Positions 32,672 through 41,875 are shown, counted from the first letter of the stretch. The stretch is 64,000 nucleotides of DNA from Thermaerobacter marianensis DSM 12885 (GCF_000184705.1 NC_014831.1:248001-312000), one strand, 5' to 3'. The notes: generated from the letters alone by a model not told the origin. Program-made: numbers and translations.

Positions 32672-34501
32672 ATGTGCGGCATCGTCGGTTACGTCGGGCC
32701 CAAGCAGGCCGTGCCCATCCTCATCGGCGGCCTGCGGGCCCTGGAATACCGCGGCTATGACTCGGCGGGCATCGCCGTCAGCTACAACGGCACCGTGGAC
32801 GTGCGCAAGCGGGTGGGCCGCATCGACGGCCTGGAGCAGCTTTTGGCCCAGCGGCCCCTGCGCGGCACCGCCGGCATCGGCCACACCCGGTGGGCGACCC
32901 ACGGCCGCCCGTCGGACGCCAACGCCCACCCGCACACCGACTGCACCGGCACCTTCGTGGTGGTGCACAACGGGATCATCGAGAACTACGCCGAGCTCCG
33001 GGACGAGCTGGCCGGCCGCGGCCACCGCTTTGCGTCGGAGACGGATACGGAAGTGGTGGCCCACCTGCTGGAAGACCTGTATGACGGCGACCTGGTGCGC
33101 ACCGTCCGGCGGGCCGCCGCGCGCCTGCAAGGCGCCTACGCCCTGGCCGTGCTGACCCGGCGCGAGCCCGGCAAGATCGTGGCCGTCAAGCAGGCCTCGC
33201 CGCTGATCGTCGGCCTCGGCCAGGGGGAGAACTTCCTGGCCTCGGACATCCCCGCCCTGCTGCCCCACACCCGCCGGGTCATCCCCCTGGACGAGGGCGA
33301 GATGGCCGTCCTGACCCGCGACGGGGTCCAGCTGATGCGGCTCGACGGCACCCCGGTGGAGCGGGAGCCCATGACGGTGACCTGGGATCCCGGCCAGGCG
33401 GAGCGCGGCGGCTACCCCCATTTCATGCTGAAGGAGATCCACGAGCAGCCGCGGGCTGTCCGCGACACCCTGTCGGGCCGCATCCACCGCTCCGGCGAGG
33501 GCGTGGTGCTGGACGCCGTCCGGTTCGACCCCGAGTGGGTGCGGCAGCTGCGGGCCGTGTACCTGGTGGCCTGCGGGACCGCCTACCACGCCGGGCTCAT
33601 CGGCGGCCGGCTCATCGAGCGGCTGGCGGGCATCCCGGCCTGGACGGAGATCGCCTCGGAGTTCCGCTATCGCGAACCCCTGGTGGACGAGCGCACCCTG
33701 TTCGTCGCCATCAGCCAGTCGGGCGAGACGGCCGACACCCTGGCCGCCATGCGCGAGGCGAAGCGCCGCGGTGCGCGGGTCCTGGCCATCACCAACGTGG
33801 TGGGCAGCTCGGTGGCCCGAGAGGCCGACGACGTGGTCTACACCTGGGCGGGGCCGGAGATCGCCGTGGCGTCGACCAAGGCATACACCACCCAGATCGT
33901 GGCCCTGACCCTGCTGGCGGTCCACCTGGCGGAGCGGACCGGGTTCACCGGACCCCTGGGCCGGAAGAACCTGCTGGAGAGCCTGCGGCAGCTGCCCGAC
34001 GCGGTGGAAGCCGCCCTGCAGGTGGAAGAGGAGGTCAAGCAGATCGGAGAGCTGGCCGGCGGCTGGAGCGACGCCTTCTTCATCGGCCGCGGCCTCGACT
34101 ACTTCACCGCCCTGGAGGGCCAGCTGAAGCTCAAGGAGATCTCCTACATCCACGCCGAGGCCTACGCCGCCGGCGAGCTGAAGCACGGCACCCTGGCGCT
34201 GATCGAGCAGGATACGCCGGTGATCGCCCTGGCCACCCAGCCCGCCCTGCGGGAGAAGATGATCAGCAACATCGAGGAGGTCCGCGCCCGGGGCGCCACG
34301 GTGTTCGCCGTGATCCGGCGCGACCTGACGGGCGTCGAGCGGTACGCGCGGCACACGGTGAAGCTGCCGGTGGTGCACCCGCTGCTGATGCCCGTGGTGG
34401 CGGCGGTGCCCTTGCAGCTCCTGGCGTACTACGCCGCCGTGGCCAAGGGGACCGACGTCGACAAGCCGCGGAACCTGGCGAAGAGCGTCACCGTGGAGTG
34501 A
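32672..34501 (+). CDS. glmS: Glutamine-fructose-6-phosphate aminotransferase (isomerizing)
   Basis: GlmS makes glucosamine-6-P from fructose-6-P and glutamine, the entry to UDP-GlcNAc. The N-terminal Cys nucleophile follows the initiator Met (MCGIVGYVGPKQAV). The glutaminase domain has GIGHTRWATHGRPSDANAHP and VVHNGIIENYAELR. Two SIS isomerase domains follow (VACGTAYHAGLIGGRLIERL, FVAISQSGETADTLAAMREA, FIGRGLDYFTALEGQLKLKE, YAAGELKHGTLALIE), ending PRNLAKSVTVE. The length of 609 residues is typical. ATG 32672 follows GGGAGGG by 13 bases. It is controlled by the upstream ribozyme and lies next to glmM. Confidence 0.97.
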   Translation: MCGIVGYVGPKQAVPILIGGLRALEYRGYDSAGIAVSYNGTVDVRKRVGRIDGLEQLLAQRPLRGTAGIGHTRWATHGRPSDANAHPHTDCTGTFVVVHNGIIENYAELRDELAGRGHRFASETDTEVVAHLLEDLYDGDLVRTVRRAAARLQGAYALAVLTRREPGKIVAVKQASPLIVGLGQGENFLASDIPALLPHTRRVIPLDEGEMAVLTRDGVQLMRLDGTPVEREPMTVTWDPGQAERGGYPHFMLKEIHEQPRAVRDTLSGRIHRSGEGVVLDAVRFDPEWVRQLRAVYLVACGTAYHAGLIGGRLIERLAGIPAWTEIASEFRYREPLVDERTLFVAISQSGETADTLAAMREAKRRGARVLAITNVVGSSVAREADDVVYTWAGPEIAVASTKAYTTQIVALTLLAVHLAERTGFTGPLGRKNLLESLRQLPDAVEAALQVEEEVKQIGELAGGWSDAFFIGRGLDYFTALEGQLKLKEISYIHAEAYAAGELKHGTLALIEQDTPVIALATQPALREKMISNIEEVRARGATVFAVIRRDLTGVERYARHTVKLPVVHPLLMPVVAAVPLQLLAYYAAVAKGTDVDKPRNLAKSVTVE

Positions 34502-34582
34502 GGCGCTGCCGGCCGCGGGGTCTGCTGCGGAAACGCGGCGGATGCCGCAAGACCGGCGCGGCTGCCTGAGGGAAGAACGCAG

Positions 34583-34624
34583 CGCCGGGGCCGGGAGGGT
34601 CGGGGAGACCTCCCGGCCCCGGCG
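34583..34624. terminator. Perfect 16-bp GC hairpin between convergent glmS and chrA
   Basis: CGCCGGGGCCGGGAGG (34583-34598) and its exact complement (34609-34624) are separated by 10 bases. There is no U-tract on either side, yet the position between convergent genes suggests a bidirectional terminator or 3'-end stabiliser. Apart from this and the 25-bp repeat, the 34502-34867 interval looks empty. Confidence 0.6.
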
Positions 34625-34838
34625 TCTGGCGGGTCCGGGCCGCTGCGGAGCGCTCCGGATCGCTCCCTGTGAACGGCCCACCGATGGCCCGCCGAGGATC
34701 GGGGCCGCTCCGGGCGGCGTCCGGATCCCCGCCTCCGTGCTGCTTCCGGTTCGCCCGCTTGCCCTCCCGCACCCCCTGGCGCGGGCCGGCGCCCCCGGCC
34801 CCTGGGCAGAACGGCTCCGGCGGAAGGCCGGCCGGCAA

Positions 34839-34888
34839 CGAACTACCGGAGCATCAGCAACCCCGAACTACCGGGGCATCAGCAACCC
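34839..34888 (+). repeat. 25-bp tandem duplication spanning the chrA stop codon
   Basis: A 25-bp unit beginning CGAACTACCGG is present at 34839-34863 and 34864-34888, differing at one base (A/G). The second copy contains the last codons and the TAG stop of chrA (minus strand); the first lies just beyond the gene. It looks like a local slippage duplication of the gene's 3' end. Confidence 0.8.
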
Positions 34889-36220
34889 GATGACGGCGCC
34901 CGCCGCGATGAGCCACGCCGAGTTGAGCCGGGTGCGTCCCAGGATGACCAGGGCCGCGGCGAACAGGCCCGCCGTCCACAGGTTGAACACCGCCGTGCGG
35001 GCCAGCTGCCAGGTGACGCCCGCCATCAGGGCCAGCGACGCCACGTTGAGCCCGTCCAGGGCAGCGGCCAGCACCGGCGAGCGCCGCAGCCGGTCGGCCA
35101 GGGGACGGATGGCCGCCACGAACACGAAAGACGGCAGGAAGATCCCCGCCGTGGCCACGGCGGCCCCGGCCCACCCGCCCGTCAGGTAACCCACGAAGGT
35201 GGCGGTGGTGAACACCGGCCCGGGGGTGAACTGGCCTACGGCGATGGCGTCCAGCAACTGCCGGTCGGTGAGCCAGCCCAGGCGCTCGACGAAGTCCCGG
35301 CGCAGGAAGGCGAGCAGCACGTAGCCGCTGCCGTACAGGACCGAGCCGATCTTCAAGAAGGTGAGGAACAGGGTGGAGAGGCTGAAGGGTACGGCCGGCG
35401 CGGCGGCGGCCAGGACGGCCAGGCTCCCGCTGCCTGTCGCCCCGGCAGCGGCTGCCAGGCTGGCGGCGTCTAGGCTGCCCCCGGCAGCGGCGGCGCCCGG
35501 GAACCGGGCGGAGCCCGCGCTCCCCGCCGCACCGGCTGCTTCCGCGAGGCGGGTGACGCCCGCCCCGGCCAGGCCGGCGGTCCCCAAGGCGCCTGCCACC
35601 ATCGCCATGGCGGATAGGCCGCGCCGGCGCCGGCGGGCGACGGCGGCGGCACCGCCCCAGGCCACCGCCGCTGCCAACAGCAACAGCAGCTCGTGGACCC
35701 CGGCCCAATACAGGGCCAGGGCGGTCACCGCCAGGCCCGCCCGGGCCGCCAGGGCGGCGGCGGGCCGGGGACGGCCGGTGCCCTCCGCCGCGCCCGGTTC
35801 CGGCGCCCGGAACACCGTGCGCCCCAGCCCCCACAGGGCCTGGACCACGATGGCCAGCACCACCGGCAGCACGCCTTCCAGGAAGCGCACCGCCACCGGC
35901 GCCCGGCCGTAGACCGCGTACAGGTGGGCCAGCACGCCCACCATCAAGGCGGCCGGCAGGATGAAGCACGCGCCCGCCGCCAGCCACCCGCGCCAGCCCG
36001 CCCGTTCCATCCCCAGGTGCATGGCCAGTTCCGTGGAGTTCGGACCAGGGATCAGATGGGTGATGCTCAAGAGGTCGAGGAAGCGCTGCTCGTCCAGCCA
36101 GCGCCGGCGCCGCACCAACTCGTCCTGCATCATGGCGATGTGGGCGGCCGGCCCGCCGAAGGCCAGCACGCCCAGCCGGAAGAACACGGCCACCACTTCA
36201 CCGAGGGTGCTGCGGTGCAT
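34868..36220 (-). CDS. chrA: ChrA-family chromate/anion transporter, two-domain form
   Basis: Two homologous CHR domains are visible. The N-terminal one has FFRLGVLAFGGPAAHIAMMQ, RRRWLDEQRFLDLLSITHLI and PGPNSTELAMHLG. The C-terminal one has LFLTFLKIGSVLYGSGYVLL, AFLRRDFVERLGWLTDRQLL, DAIAVGQFTPGPVFTTATFV and GYLTGGWAGAAVATAGIFLP. That is about ten to twelve membrane helices in all, plus an Ala/Gly-rich linker around residues 185-245. Family members export chromate by proton antiport; the natural substrate in a wild strain is often unknown. ATG 36220 follows GGAGGGAAGG closely; upstream frame to 36532 is open but lacks homology. It diverges from the gntR operon across about 620 bp. Confidence 0.9.
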   Translation of the reverse strand: MHRSTLGEVVAVFFRLGVLAFGGPAAHIAMMQDELVRRRRWLDEQRFLDLLSITHLIPGPNSTELAMHLGMERAGWRGWLAAGACFILPAALMVGVLAHLYAVYGRAPVAVRFLEGVLPVVLAIVVQALWGLGRTVFRAPEPGAAEGTGRPRPAAALAARAGLAVTALALYWAGVHELLLLLAAAVAWGGAAAVARRRRRGLSAMAMVAGALGTAGLAGAGVTRLAEAAGAAGSAGSARFPGAAAAGGSLDAASLAAAAGATGSGSLAVLAAAAPAVPFSLSTLFLTFLKIGSVLYGSGYVLLAFLRRDFVERLGWLTDRQLLDAIAVGQFTPGPVFTTATFVGYLTGGWAGAAVATAGIFLPSFVFVAAIRPLADRLRRSPVLAAALDGLNVASLALMAGVTWQLARTAVFNLWTAGLFAAALVILGRTRLNSAWLIAAGAVIGLLMPR

Positions 36221-36518
36221 CCACCTTCCCTCCCCGCGCAACCCGCCTGGCGGGTGCCACCTCCGGGGCCGCGTCAGACGGGGCTGCCCAGCCGCCCCGT
36301 CCGGCGTGCCCACGCCCACTGGGTGCGCAGCACGGCCCATCCGGTGCCGAGCCACGCCACGGCGACCGCCCAGGCGGCGATGCCCACCTGCCGTCCATAC
36401 CCTCTTCATTCGCTTTCCGGCAGCGGGGGGCCTGGCGGGCCGGTTCGTCCGCAACGGGCCTGTGCCCAGGGGCTCCTGCCCATGGACGGAAGGGAAGCGA
36501 AGAGCCGGCGGGGCCGTG

Positions 36519-36575
36519 TTGACAGGTTCCAAGGGACCGTGGTACCTTTCGTCCGGGGCATATACGTCTATAGAC
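36519..36575 (+). promoter_or_regulatory. Promoter and GntR-type operator ahead of the nucleoside-salvage operon
   Basis: TTGACA (36519-36524) is followed after 18 bp by TACCTT (36543-36548). Just downstream is a perfect palindrome GTCTATAGAC (36566-36575) in an A+T-rich patch. The half-site GTCTA resembles operators of HutC/NagR-type GntR regulators, and such a regulator is encoded 265 bp downstream, so autoregulation is likely. The remainder of 36221-36839 shows no gene or clear signal. Confidence 0.55.
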
Positions 36576-36839
36576 CTCTACCTAGCCTCTGCTGGGGCCA
36601 CATGGGTACGTCCGAGGGCACCGGAGGCCCGCCGGAGCGGCGCCGTCCCGGTGCCCGCGGGCCTTCGGGGGAGCGGGGAGCCGGTGGGAATGGAGGAAGC
36701 CGGTAGATGCGGCCGCCGTTCGTCCCGCGGGCCCGATCCGGCCGGTCACCCGCCGCGCCGCGGCAGGGGCCGCGATGGCGGGTGCCGATGCGGGGCCGGT
36801 GGGGGGAGCGCGAACGGGCTCCGGGATGCCGGAGGGGGG

Positions 36840-37718
36840 ATGGGCGTGGAGGGACCGCAGCTCGACCGGACCAGCCCTGTCCCGCTCTATCTCCAAATCA
36901 AGGAGTGGATGCTGGACCAGATCCGGTCGGGCCGCTGGCCGCAGCGGTTCAAGCTGCCCGCGGAAGAGGACCTGGCCGGCGCCATCGGCGTGAGCCGCGG
37001 CACCCTGCGCAAGGCCATCGCCGCGCTGGTCAGCGAGGGCGTGCTGGACCAGATCCACGGCAAGGGAACCTTCGTCACCGCCGGGGGCATCGAGCAGCCG
37101 CTGGCCCAACGCCTCTCGGCCTTTTCCGAGCTCCTGGAAGAGCGCGGCATCACCTACAGCACCCGGGTACTGGAACAGGCGCTGGAGGAGCCCGCCAGCC
37201 GGGTGGCCTCCCTGCTGCGCCTGGAGCCGGGCCAGCGGGTGGTCCACCTGGCGCGGATCCGCCTGGTGGAGTCGTGCCCGGTGGCGTACATGGAGAACTA
37301 CGTGCCGGCCCACCTGGCCCCGGGGCTGGAACGGGCCGACTTCACCCGCAACGGGCTCTTCCGCACCCTCGAGCAGGAGTATGGCCTCAGGCTGGCCTGG
37401 GGCCAGCGCACCTTCGAGGCCCTGGGGGCCGAAGGCGACGTGGCGCGATACCTGGACCTGCCCCCCGGGGCGCCCGTGTTCTACATCCAGCAGGTGGTCT
37501 ACCTGGACGACGGCCGGCCCGTCGAGTTCTCCGACGTGTGGCTGCGCGGCGACCGGTTCCGCCTGTCGGCGGTGATCCGCCGGTCCCGGGAGGGGCGCGG
37601 GCGGGAAGGGGCCGGGGCCTTGCGGGGCCCGCGGGTGGGGCCGCCGGTGCCGGGACCCGGGGACGCGGTGCCCGGCGGCGGCTGGTCCGGGCCGGGAGCC
37701 GCCAAGCTCTCGTTTTAA
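36840..37718 (+). CDS. GntR/HutC-family transcriptional regulator
   Basis: The N-terminal winged helix is VPLYLQIKEWMLDQIRSG, KLPAEEDLAGAIGVSRGTLR, KAIAALVSEGVLDQIHGKGT. The UTRA effector domain follows (LAQRLSAFSELLEERGITY, RVVHLARIRLVESCPVAYME, FYIQQVVYLDDGRPVEFSDV). In the HutC subfamily, UTRA binds a small, often phosphorylated, sugar or amino acid. Genes downstream (ribokinase, nucleoside hydrolase, DeoC) suggest a nucleoside- or (deoxy)ribose-phosphate-type signal; that is inference. ATG 36840 sits directly after GGAGGGGGG, so GTG 36846 may be the true start. The C-terminal 40 residues are Gly/Pro-rich. Confidence 0.9.
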   Translation: MGVEGPQLDRTSPVPLYLQIKEWMLDQIRSGRWPQRFKLPAEEDLAGAIGVSRGTLRKAIAALVSEGVLDQIHGKGTFVTAGGIEQPLAQRLSAFSELLEERGITYSTRVLEQALEEPASRVASLLRLEPGQRVVHLARIRLVESCPVAYMENYVPAHLAPGLERADFTRNGLFRTLEQEYGLRLAWGQRTFEALGAEGDVARYLDLPPGAPVFYIQQVVYLDDGRPVEFSDVWLRGDRFRLSAVIRRSREGRGREGAGALRGPRVGPPVPGPGDAVPGGGWSGPGAAKLSF

Positions 37719-37758
37719 GGGGCCTGTGGACGCGATGATGCCCAGGGGGCGTGAACCG

Positions 37759-38703
37759 ATGAGCGGGCATGCGGAGCCTCGGCGGCCGGTGGTGACCGTG
37801 GTGGGGAGTTTTGCCGTGGGCCTCACCCTGCGGGCCGACCGCTTCCCCGTGGCCGGCGAAACCGTGGTGGGCCGGGACTTCGATCGCGGGCCCGGCGGCA
37901 AGGGCAGCAACCAGGCGGTCCAGGCGGCCCGCCTGGGGGCCGACGTGGAGTTCGTCGGGCTGGTGGGGGACGACGACCTGGCGGCCATGGCCTGGGAACT
38001 CTACCGGCGGGAGGGGGTCGGTACCCGCTATCTGGGCGTGGTGCCCGGGCGCAACACGGGCGTGGGCTTCATCGTCCTCAACGCCCAGGGCGAGAACTTC
38101 ATCGTGCTGGACCCGGGCGCCAACGGGTGCCTCGGACCGGCCCACGTGGAGCGGGCGCGGGAGCGGCTGGCGCAGAGCCACGTGGTGCTGACCCAGCTGG
38201 AGATCCCGGTGGAAGCGGCCGTCCATGCCCTGCGCCTGGCCCGGGACGCCGGGGTGACGGCGATCCTCAACCCGGCGCCGGCGCGGCCGCTGCCCCTCGA
38301 GCACCTGGCGCTGGCCGACGTCATCACGCCCAACGAGACGGAACTGCGCATCCTGCTCGGGCTACCGCCCGACGACCCTGCGGACTCCCTGGACTTATGT
38401 CATCGCCTGCTGGCGGCGGGGGTCCGGACCGTGGTGCTGACCCGTGGCGCCCGCGGCGTCCTGGTGGTCGAACCGGGTGGTGTCGTCGAGATCCCCGCTT
38501 TCCCCGTCGCCGTCGTGGACACCACGGGCGCCGGCGACGCCTTCAGTGCCACCTTCGCCGTCTCCCTGGCCGAGGGGCGGCCCCTGGCCGAGGCGGCCCG
38601 GCGGGCGGCGGCCGCGGGGGCCCTGGCCTGCACGGCCCTGGGCGTGATTCCGGCCCTGCCCCGGCGGGACCAGCTGGACGCCCTGCTGGCGGCGCGCGCC
38701 TGA
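37759..38703 (+). CDS. rbsK: Ribokinase (PfkB family)
   Basis: RbsK phosphorylates D-ribose to ribose-5-P. Visible are the N-terminal VVGSFAVGLTLRADRFPVAG, substrate signature GPGGKGSNQAVQAARLGADV, VGLVGDDDLAAMAWEL, ITPNETELRILLG, VVLTRGARGVLVVEPGG and the catalytic/anion-hole signature VVDTTGAGDAFSATFAVSLA with the base Asp. The N-terminal motif lacks the usual N-x-D (SFAVGL instead), so specificity for ribose is likely but other pentoses or 2-deoxyribose are possible. ATG 37759 is chosen from alignment with the family; ATG 37735 is an alternative. It follows gntR by about 40 bp. Confidence 0.85.
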   Translation: MSGHAEPRRPVVTVVGSFAVGLTLRADRFPVAGETVVGRDFDRGPGGKGSNQAVQAARLGADVEFVGLVGDDDLAAMAWELYRREGVGTRYLGVVPGRNTGVGFIVLNAQGENFIVLDPGANGCLGPAHVERARERLAQSHVVLTQLEIPVEAAVHALRLARDAGVTAILNPAPARPLPLEHLALADVITPNETELRILLGLPPDDPADSLDLCHRLLAAGVRTVVLTRGARGVLVVEPGGVVEIPAFPVAVVDTTGAGDAFSATFAVSLAEGRPLAEAARRAAAAGALACTALGVIPALPRRDQLDALLAARA

Positions 38704-38727
38704 TGCCGCAAAGGAGGAGGAACAGGC

Positions 38728-39681
38728 TTGCCGGTCCGCTTGATCATCGACACCGACACCGCCGGCGATGACGTCAACTCCCTGCTCATCGCCCTGCTGC
38801 ACCCCGAGATCCAGCTGGAGGCCGTCACCATCTCCGTGGGGAACGTGGGGTTCGAGCAGCAGATCGAGAACGCCCTCTACACCATCGAGATGGCGGGCCG
38901 CAGCGGCCAGGTGCCCGTCTACCCGGGCTGCGCCACCCCGCTGCTCAGCGAGTGGGTGGCTGCCGACTACGTCCACGGCCGCGACGGCATGGGCGACTCC
39001 TTCTTCCCGAAGGCGCGGCAGCGGCCCGAGCCGAAGCACGCCGTCGACGCCCTGATCGAGCGCATCCACGCGGCCCCGGGCGAGTTGACCATCCTGGCCC
39101 AGGCGCCGCTGACCAACATCGCCGCCGCGGTGATCCGCGACCCCTCCATCGCGGCCAAGGTCAAGACCCTCTACATCATGGGCGGCACCTACTTCGCGCC
39201 GGGGAACATCACCCCGGCGGCGGAGTACAACTTCTACGTCGACCCCGAGGCCGCGCGCATCGTCTTTCGGGCCGGGTTCGACATCCGCCTGGTGGACTGG
39301 GGCCTGTGCGTCCGCGACACCGTGCTGGACGACGCCGACCTGGACGACATCCGGCGGCTGGACACCGAGCTGGCCCGGTTCTACCTCCAGGTGAACCGGG
39401 TGGTGCGGCGGTTCAACGAGACGGTGGGCATCCGCGGCGTCACCCACCCCGACTCCATCGTGGCCGCCATGATCGCCGACCCCGCCATCGCCCGCGGCTG
39501 GCAGCCCTGCCAGGTGGACATCGAGACCCGGGGCGAGCTCACCCGCGGGGCCTCGGTGATCACCCCGGCGGAGTACGCGGGCGTCGAGAAGCGGGTCGAG
39601 AAGCCCAACGCCCAGGTGTGCCTGGGGGCCGACAAGGCACGGTTCAAGGCACTGCTGATGGACATCCTCTCCCGGCGGTAG
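38728..39681 (+). CDS. Inosine-uridine preferring nucleoside hydrolase
   Basis: Nucleoside hydrolases split ribonucleosides into base and ribose using a Ca2+ held by an Asp cluster. The N-terminal signature LIIDTDTAGDDVNSLLIALL (DxDxxxDD) is intact. TILAQAPLTNIAAAV, IMGGTYFAPGNITPAAEYNF (the N..AE.N substrate motif) and a late Asp in GVTHPDSIVAAMI are present. Length 317 is typical. It starts at TTG 38728 with a very strong AGGAGGAGG upstream. Its ribose product would feed the ribokinase encoded just before it. Confidence 0.9.
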   Translation: MPVRLIIDTDTAGDDVNSLLIALLHPEIQLEAVTISVGNVGFEQQIENALYTIEMAGRSGQVPVYPGCATPLLSEWVAADYVHGRDGMGDSFFPKARQRPEPKHAVDALIERIHAAPGELTILAQAPLTNIAAAVIRDPSIAAKVKTLYIMGGTYFAPGNITPAAEYNFYVDPEAARIVFRAGFDIRLVDWGLCVRDTVLDDADLDDIRRLDTELARFYLQVNRVVRRFNETVGIRGVTHPDSIVAAMIADPAIARGWQPCQVDIETRGELTRGASVITPAEYAGVEKRVEKPNAQVCLGADKARFKALLMDILSRR

Positions 39682-39946
39682 CGCCGGCGGTCCGCCACGG
39701 CCCTGCCCCCGGTGGCAGGTGGCATCGCGACCGCGGTCCGGCGTCGCCGGCCCGTGATCGCGGTGCAGCCTGGACCTTCCCCGGGTGCCCGGTGTCCCGG
39801 ACGGATCGGCCGCCGTCCGACATATCGGAAGGGAAGGGGCGGTTCCCCGGGCCACCGGCCGGCGGGGCGGGGGCGCGGCACCGGCCGGGAGCGGGTCGAG
39901 CCGGCGGGACGCCGGATCGGGTGGGGAGAAGGAGGCGGGTCGTCCC

Positions 39947-40741
39947 TTGACCTCGGAAGGGTATCCCAACGGGTCGGCCGGGACCGGCACCGGGCGGAGC
40001 GGGGCGCGCCTGGCACGGTTCATCCAGTCGACCCTGATCGCCAGCGACGCGACGGAAGAACGGGTGGTGGCCCACTGCCGGGCCTGTTTGGAGTACGGGT
40101 TCCATGCGGCCATGGTGCCGCCGCTGTGGGTGCCCGTGGCCCGGCGGGTGCTGGCCGGTTCCCCGGTCCGGGTCGCATCCTTCGTCGACTTCCCCCTCGG
40201 TTGCATGACCACCGGGGCGCGGGTCGCCCTGGCCCGCGAGCTGGCTGAGGCCGGGGTGGACGAGATCGATGTGATGGTGCCGCTGGGCCTGTTCAAGAGC
40301 GGCCGGCTGGCGGAGTTCCGAGCCGACCTGGAGGCGGTGGTGCGGGCCGCCCGGCCGGCGGCGACCAAGGCGATGCTGGAGCTGCCGCTGCTGGAGCCCG
40401 GGGAGCGTGAGCGGATGGTGGAACTGGCCCTGGCCGCGGGCTTCGACTGGCTCAAGAACGCCAGCGGCGGCGCCGTGGGCGTCGCCACGCCCGACGACAT
40501 CCGCTTCCTGCGGGGGCGGGCACCCGCGGGGGTGGGGGTCAAGGCCTCGGGCGGTATCAAGACGGCGGCCCAGGCCTGGGCCCTGATCGACGCGGGGGCC
40601 GAGCTGCTGGGGACCAGTTCCGCCGTCGCCCTGGTCACAGGAGAGGACGCCCAGGACGCCGCGGGGCTTGCCGGTGGGGACGAACCGGCCGGCCGGTCCG
40701 GCGCGGCGGCCGGGGACCGCAACCCCGCCGCGCCGTATTGA
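39947..40741 (+). CDS. deoC: Deoxyribose-phosphate aldolase
   Basis: DeoC cleaves 2-deoxyribose-5-P into glyceraldehyde-3-P and acetaldehyde. The TIM-barrel active site is preserved: Asp in GVDEIDVMVPLGLFKSG, Schiff-base Lys in GFDWLKNASGGAVGVAT (KTSTG in many homologues) and the second Lys in GVGVKASGGIKTAAQAWALI. Start TTG 39947 lies seven bases after AAGGAGGCGGG; the frame is open to 39785. The 265-bp gap from the hydrolase gene shows no signal. A canonical terminator follows at 40914, closing the operon. A copy of the 13-bp motif (40678-40690) lies in the C-terminal tail. Confidence 0.87.
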   Translation: MTSEGYPNGSAGTGTGRSGARLARFIQSTLIASDATEERVVAHCRACLEYGFHAAMVPPLWVPVARRVLAGSPVRVASFVDFPLGCMTTGARVALARELAEAGVDEIDVMVPLGLFKSGRLAEFRADLEAVVRAARPAATKAMLELPLLEPGERERMVELALAAGFDWLKNASGGAVGVATPDDIRFLRGRAPAGVGVKASGGIKTAAQAWALIDAGAELLGTSSAVALVTGEDAQDAAGLAGGDEPAGRSGAAAGDRNPAAPY

Positions 40742-40913
40742 CCGCCCCGAGGTACGGGGGCATGGGGATGGGAACCCGCAACCGTGTGGCGGGGTCGCCG
40801 TCGCCACCGAGAGGTCCGGACACGTGAATTGCGAAACGCCCGTGCAGCGATCCGGCGACCCAGCCGGAAGGGGGTGCACGGCCGGGCAGGAACGGGCGGA
40901 AAGGCATGGAAGT

Positions 40914-40945
40914 AGGCCGGGGGCGCGTCAGTACCCCGGCCTTTT
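40914..40945 (+). terminator. Intrinsic terminator after the nucleoside-salvage operon
   Basis: AGGCCGGGG (40914-40922), an 11-base loop region, then CCCCGGCCT (40934-40942) and TTT. It is a canonical stem with a short T-run, oriented to end the gntR-rbsK-hydrolase-deoC transcript. Confidence 0.75.
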
Positions 40946-40972
40946 CGTCTTCGGCACGAGGAGCGACGGAAC

Positions 40973-41875
40973 GTGGAGCCGATCCGGCTGACCGCGCGGG
41001 TGACGATGTTGCACGGGGCGGTCAACAGCGGTCTGGTGCAGACGGGCGAGGGCGTGCTGGTCATCGACACGGGCCTGGACCGGTCGGCGGCCAACAAGAT
41101 CCTGCGCGCCGTGGAGGAACTGGGCGGGCCGGTGCGGGCGGTCCTCAACACCCACGCCCATGCCGACCATTTCGGTGGAAACGCCCAGATCGTCCGAAAG
41201 ACGGGGGTGGCGGTCTACGCTCCGGCAGGCGAGGCGGAGGTGATCCGCCAGCCGCTGTACGAGCCCGTCTATCTCTTCGGCGGTGCCGCCCCCATCGCGG
41301 CGCTGCGCCACCGGTTCCTCCTGGCCGAGGCGTCGCCGGTGCACCATGAGGTCGAGCCGGGACAGAGGCTGGAGTGGGACGGGGTTTCCGTGGAGGTGAT
41401 CGACCTGGCGGGCCACAGCCTGGCCCAGGTGGGGTTCCTGGTCGACGGGGTGCTGTTCGCCGCCGACAGCTTCGCCGGGCTCGGCCCTCTGGCCAAGCAC
41501 CCTATCCCGTACCTGGTGGACGCCGGCCGGATGCTGGAGTCCCTGGAGCGGGTGCGGGAGGTCGACGCGGGCTGGTTCGTCCCGGGGCATGGGCCGGCGG
41601 TCCGGGCCGGGGCCGAACTGGGCGAGGTGCTGGAGGCCAACGCTGCCGCCATCCGGCGCCTGCTGGAGTGGGCGGCGGAGCGGCTGCGGCAGGGGCCGGC
41701 GGGGACGGAAGACCTGCTGGCCGAGATGGGGGCGGCCCTCGGGGTCGCCATGACGGACCCCGTCGCGTACGTGCTGAACCGCACGGCCCTCCTGGGGGTG
41801 CTGGCGACCCTGGAGCGGGAGGGTGCCGTTCGGGCGGAGGTGCGGGACGGGCGGTGGTGGTGGGCCGCGGTCTAG
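40973..41875 (+). CDS. Metallo-beta-lactamase-fold hydrolase
   Basis: The 300-residue protein carries the MBL metal motifs: VLNTHAHADHFGGNAQIVRK (HxHxDH), VIDLAGHSLAQVGFLVDG, LFAADSFAGLG with the bridging Asp, and GWFVPGHGPAVRAG. The last 70 residues form a winged-helix-like region (LLAEMGAALGVAMTDPVAY, LGVLATLEREGAVRAEV), as in RNase Z/SoxH-like hydrolases of the LACTB2 kind. The substrate is unknown. It starts at GTG 40973, 28 bases after the preceding terminator, so it probably has its own promoter. Confidence 0.82.
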   Translation: MEPIRLTARVTMLHGAVNSGLVQTGEGVLVIDTGLDRSAANKILRAVEELGGPVRAVLNTHAHADHFGGNAQIVRKTGVAVYAPAGEAEVIRQPLYEPVYLFGGAAPIAALRHRFLLAEASPVHHEVEPGQRLEWDGVSVEVIDLAGHSLAQVGFLVDGVLFAADSFAGLGPLAKHPIPYLVDAGRMLESLERVREVDAGWFVPGHGPAVRAGAELGEVLEANAAAIRRLLEWAAERLRQGPAGTEDLLAEMGAALGVAMTDPVAYVLNRTALLGVLATLEREGAVRAEVRDGRWWWAAV

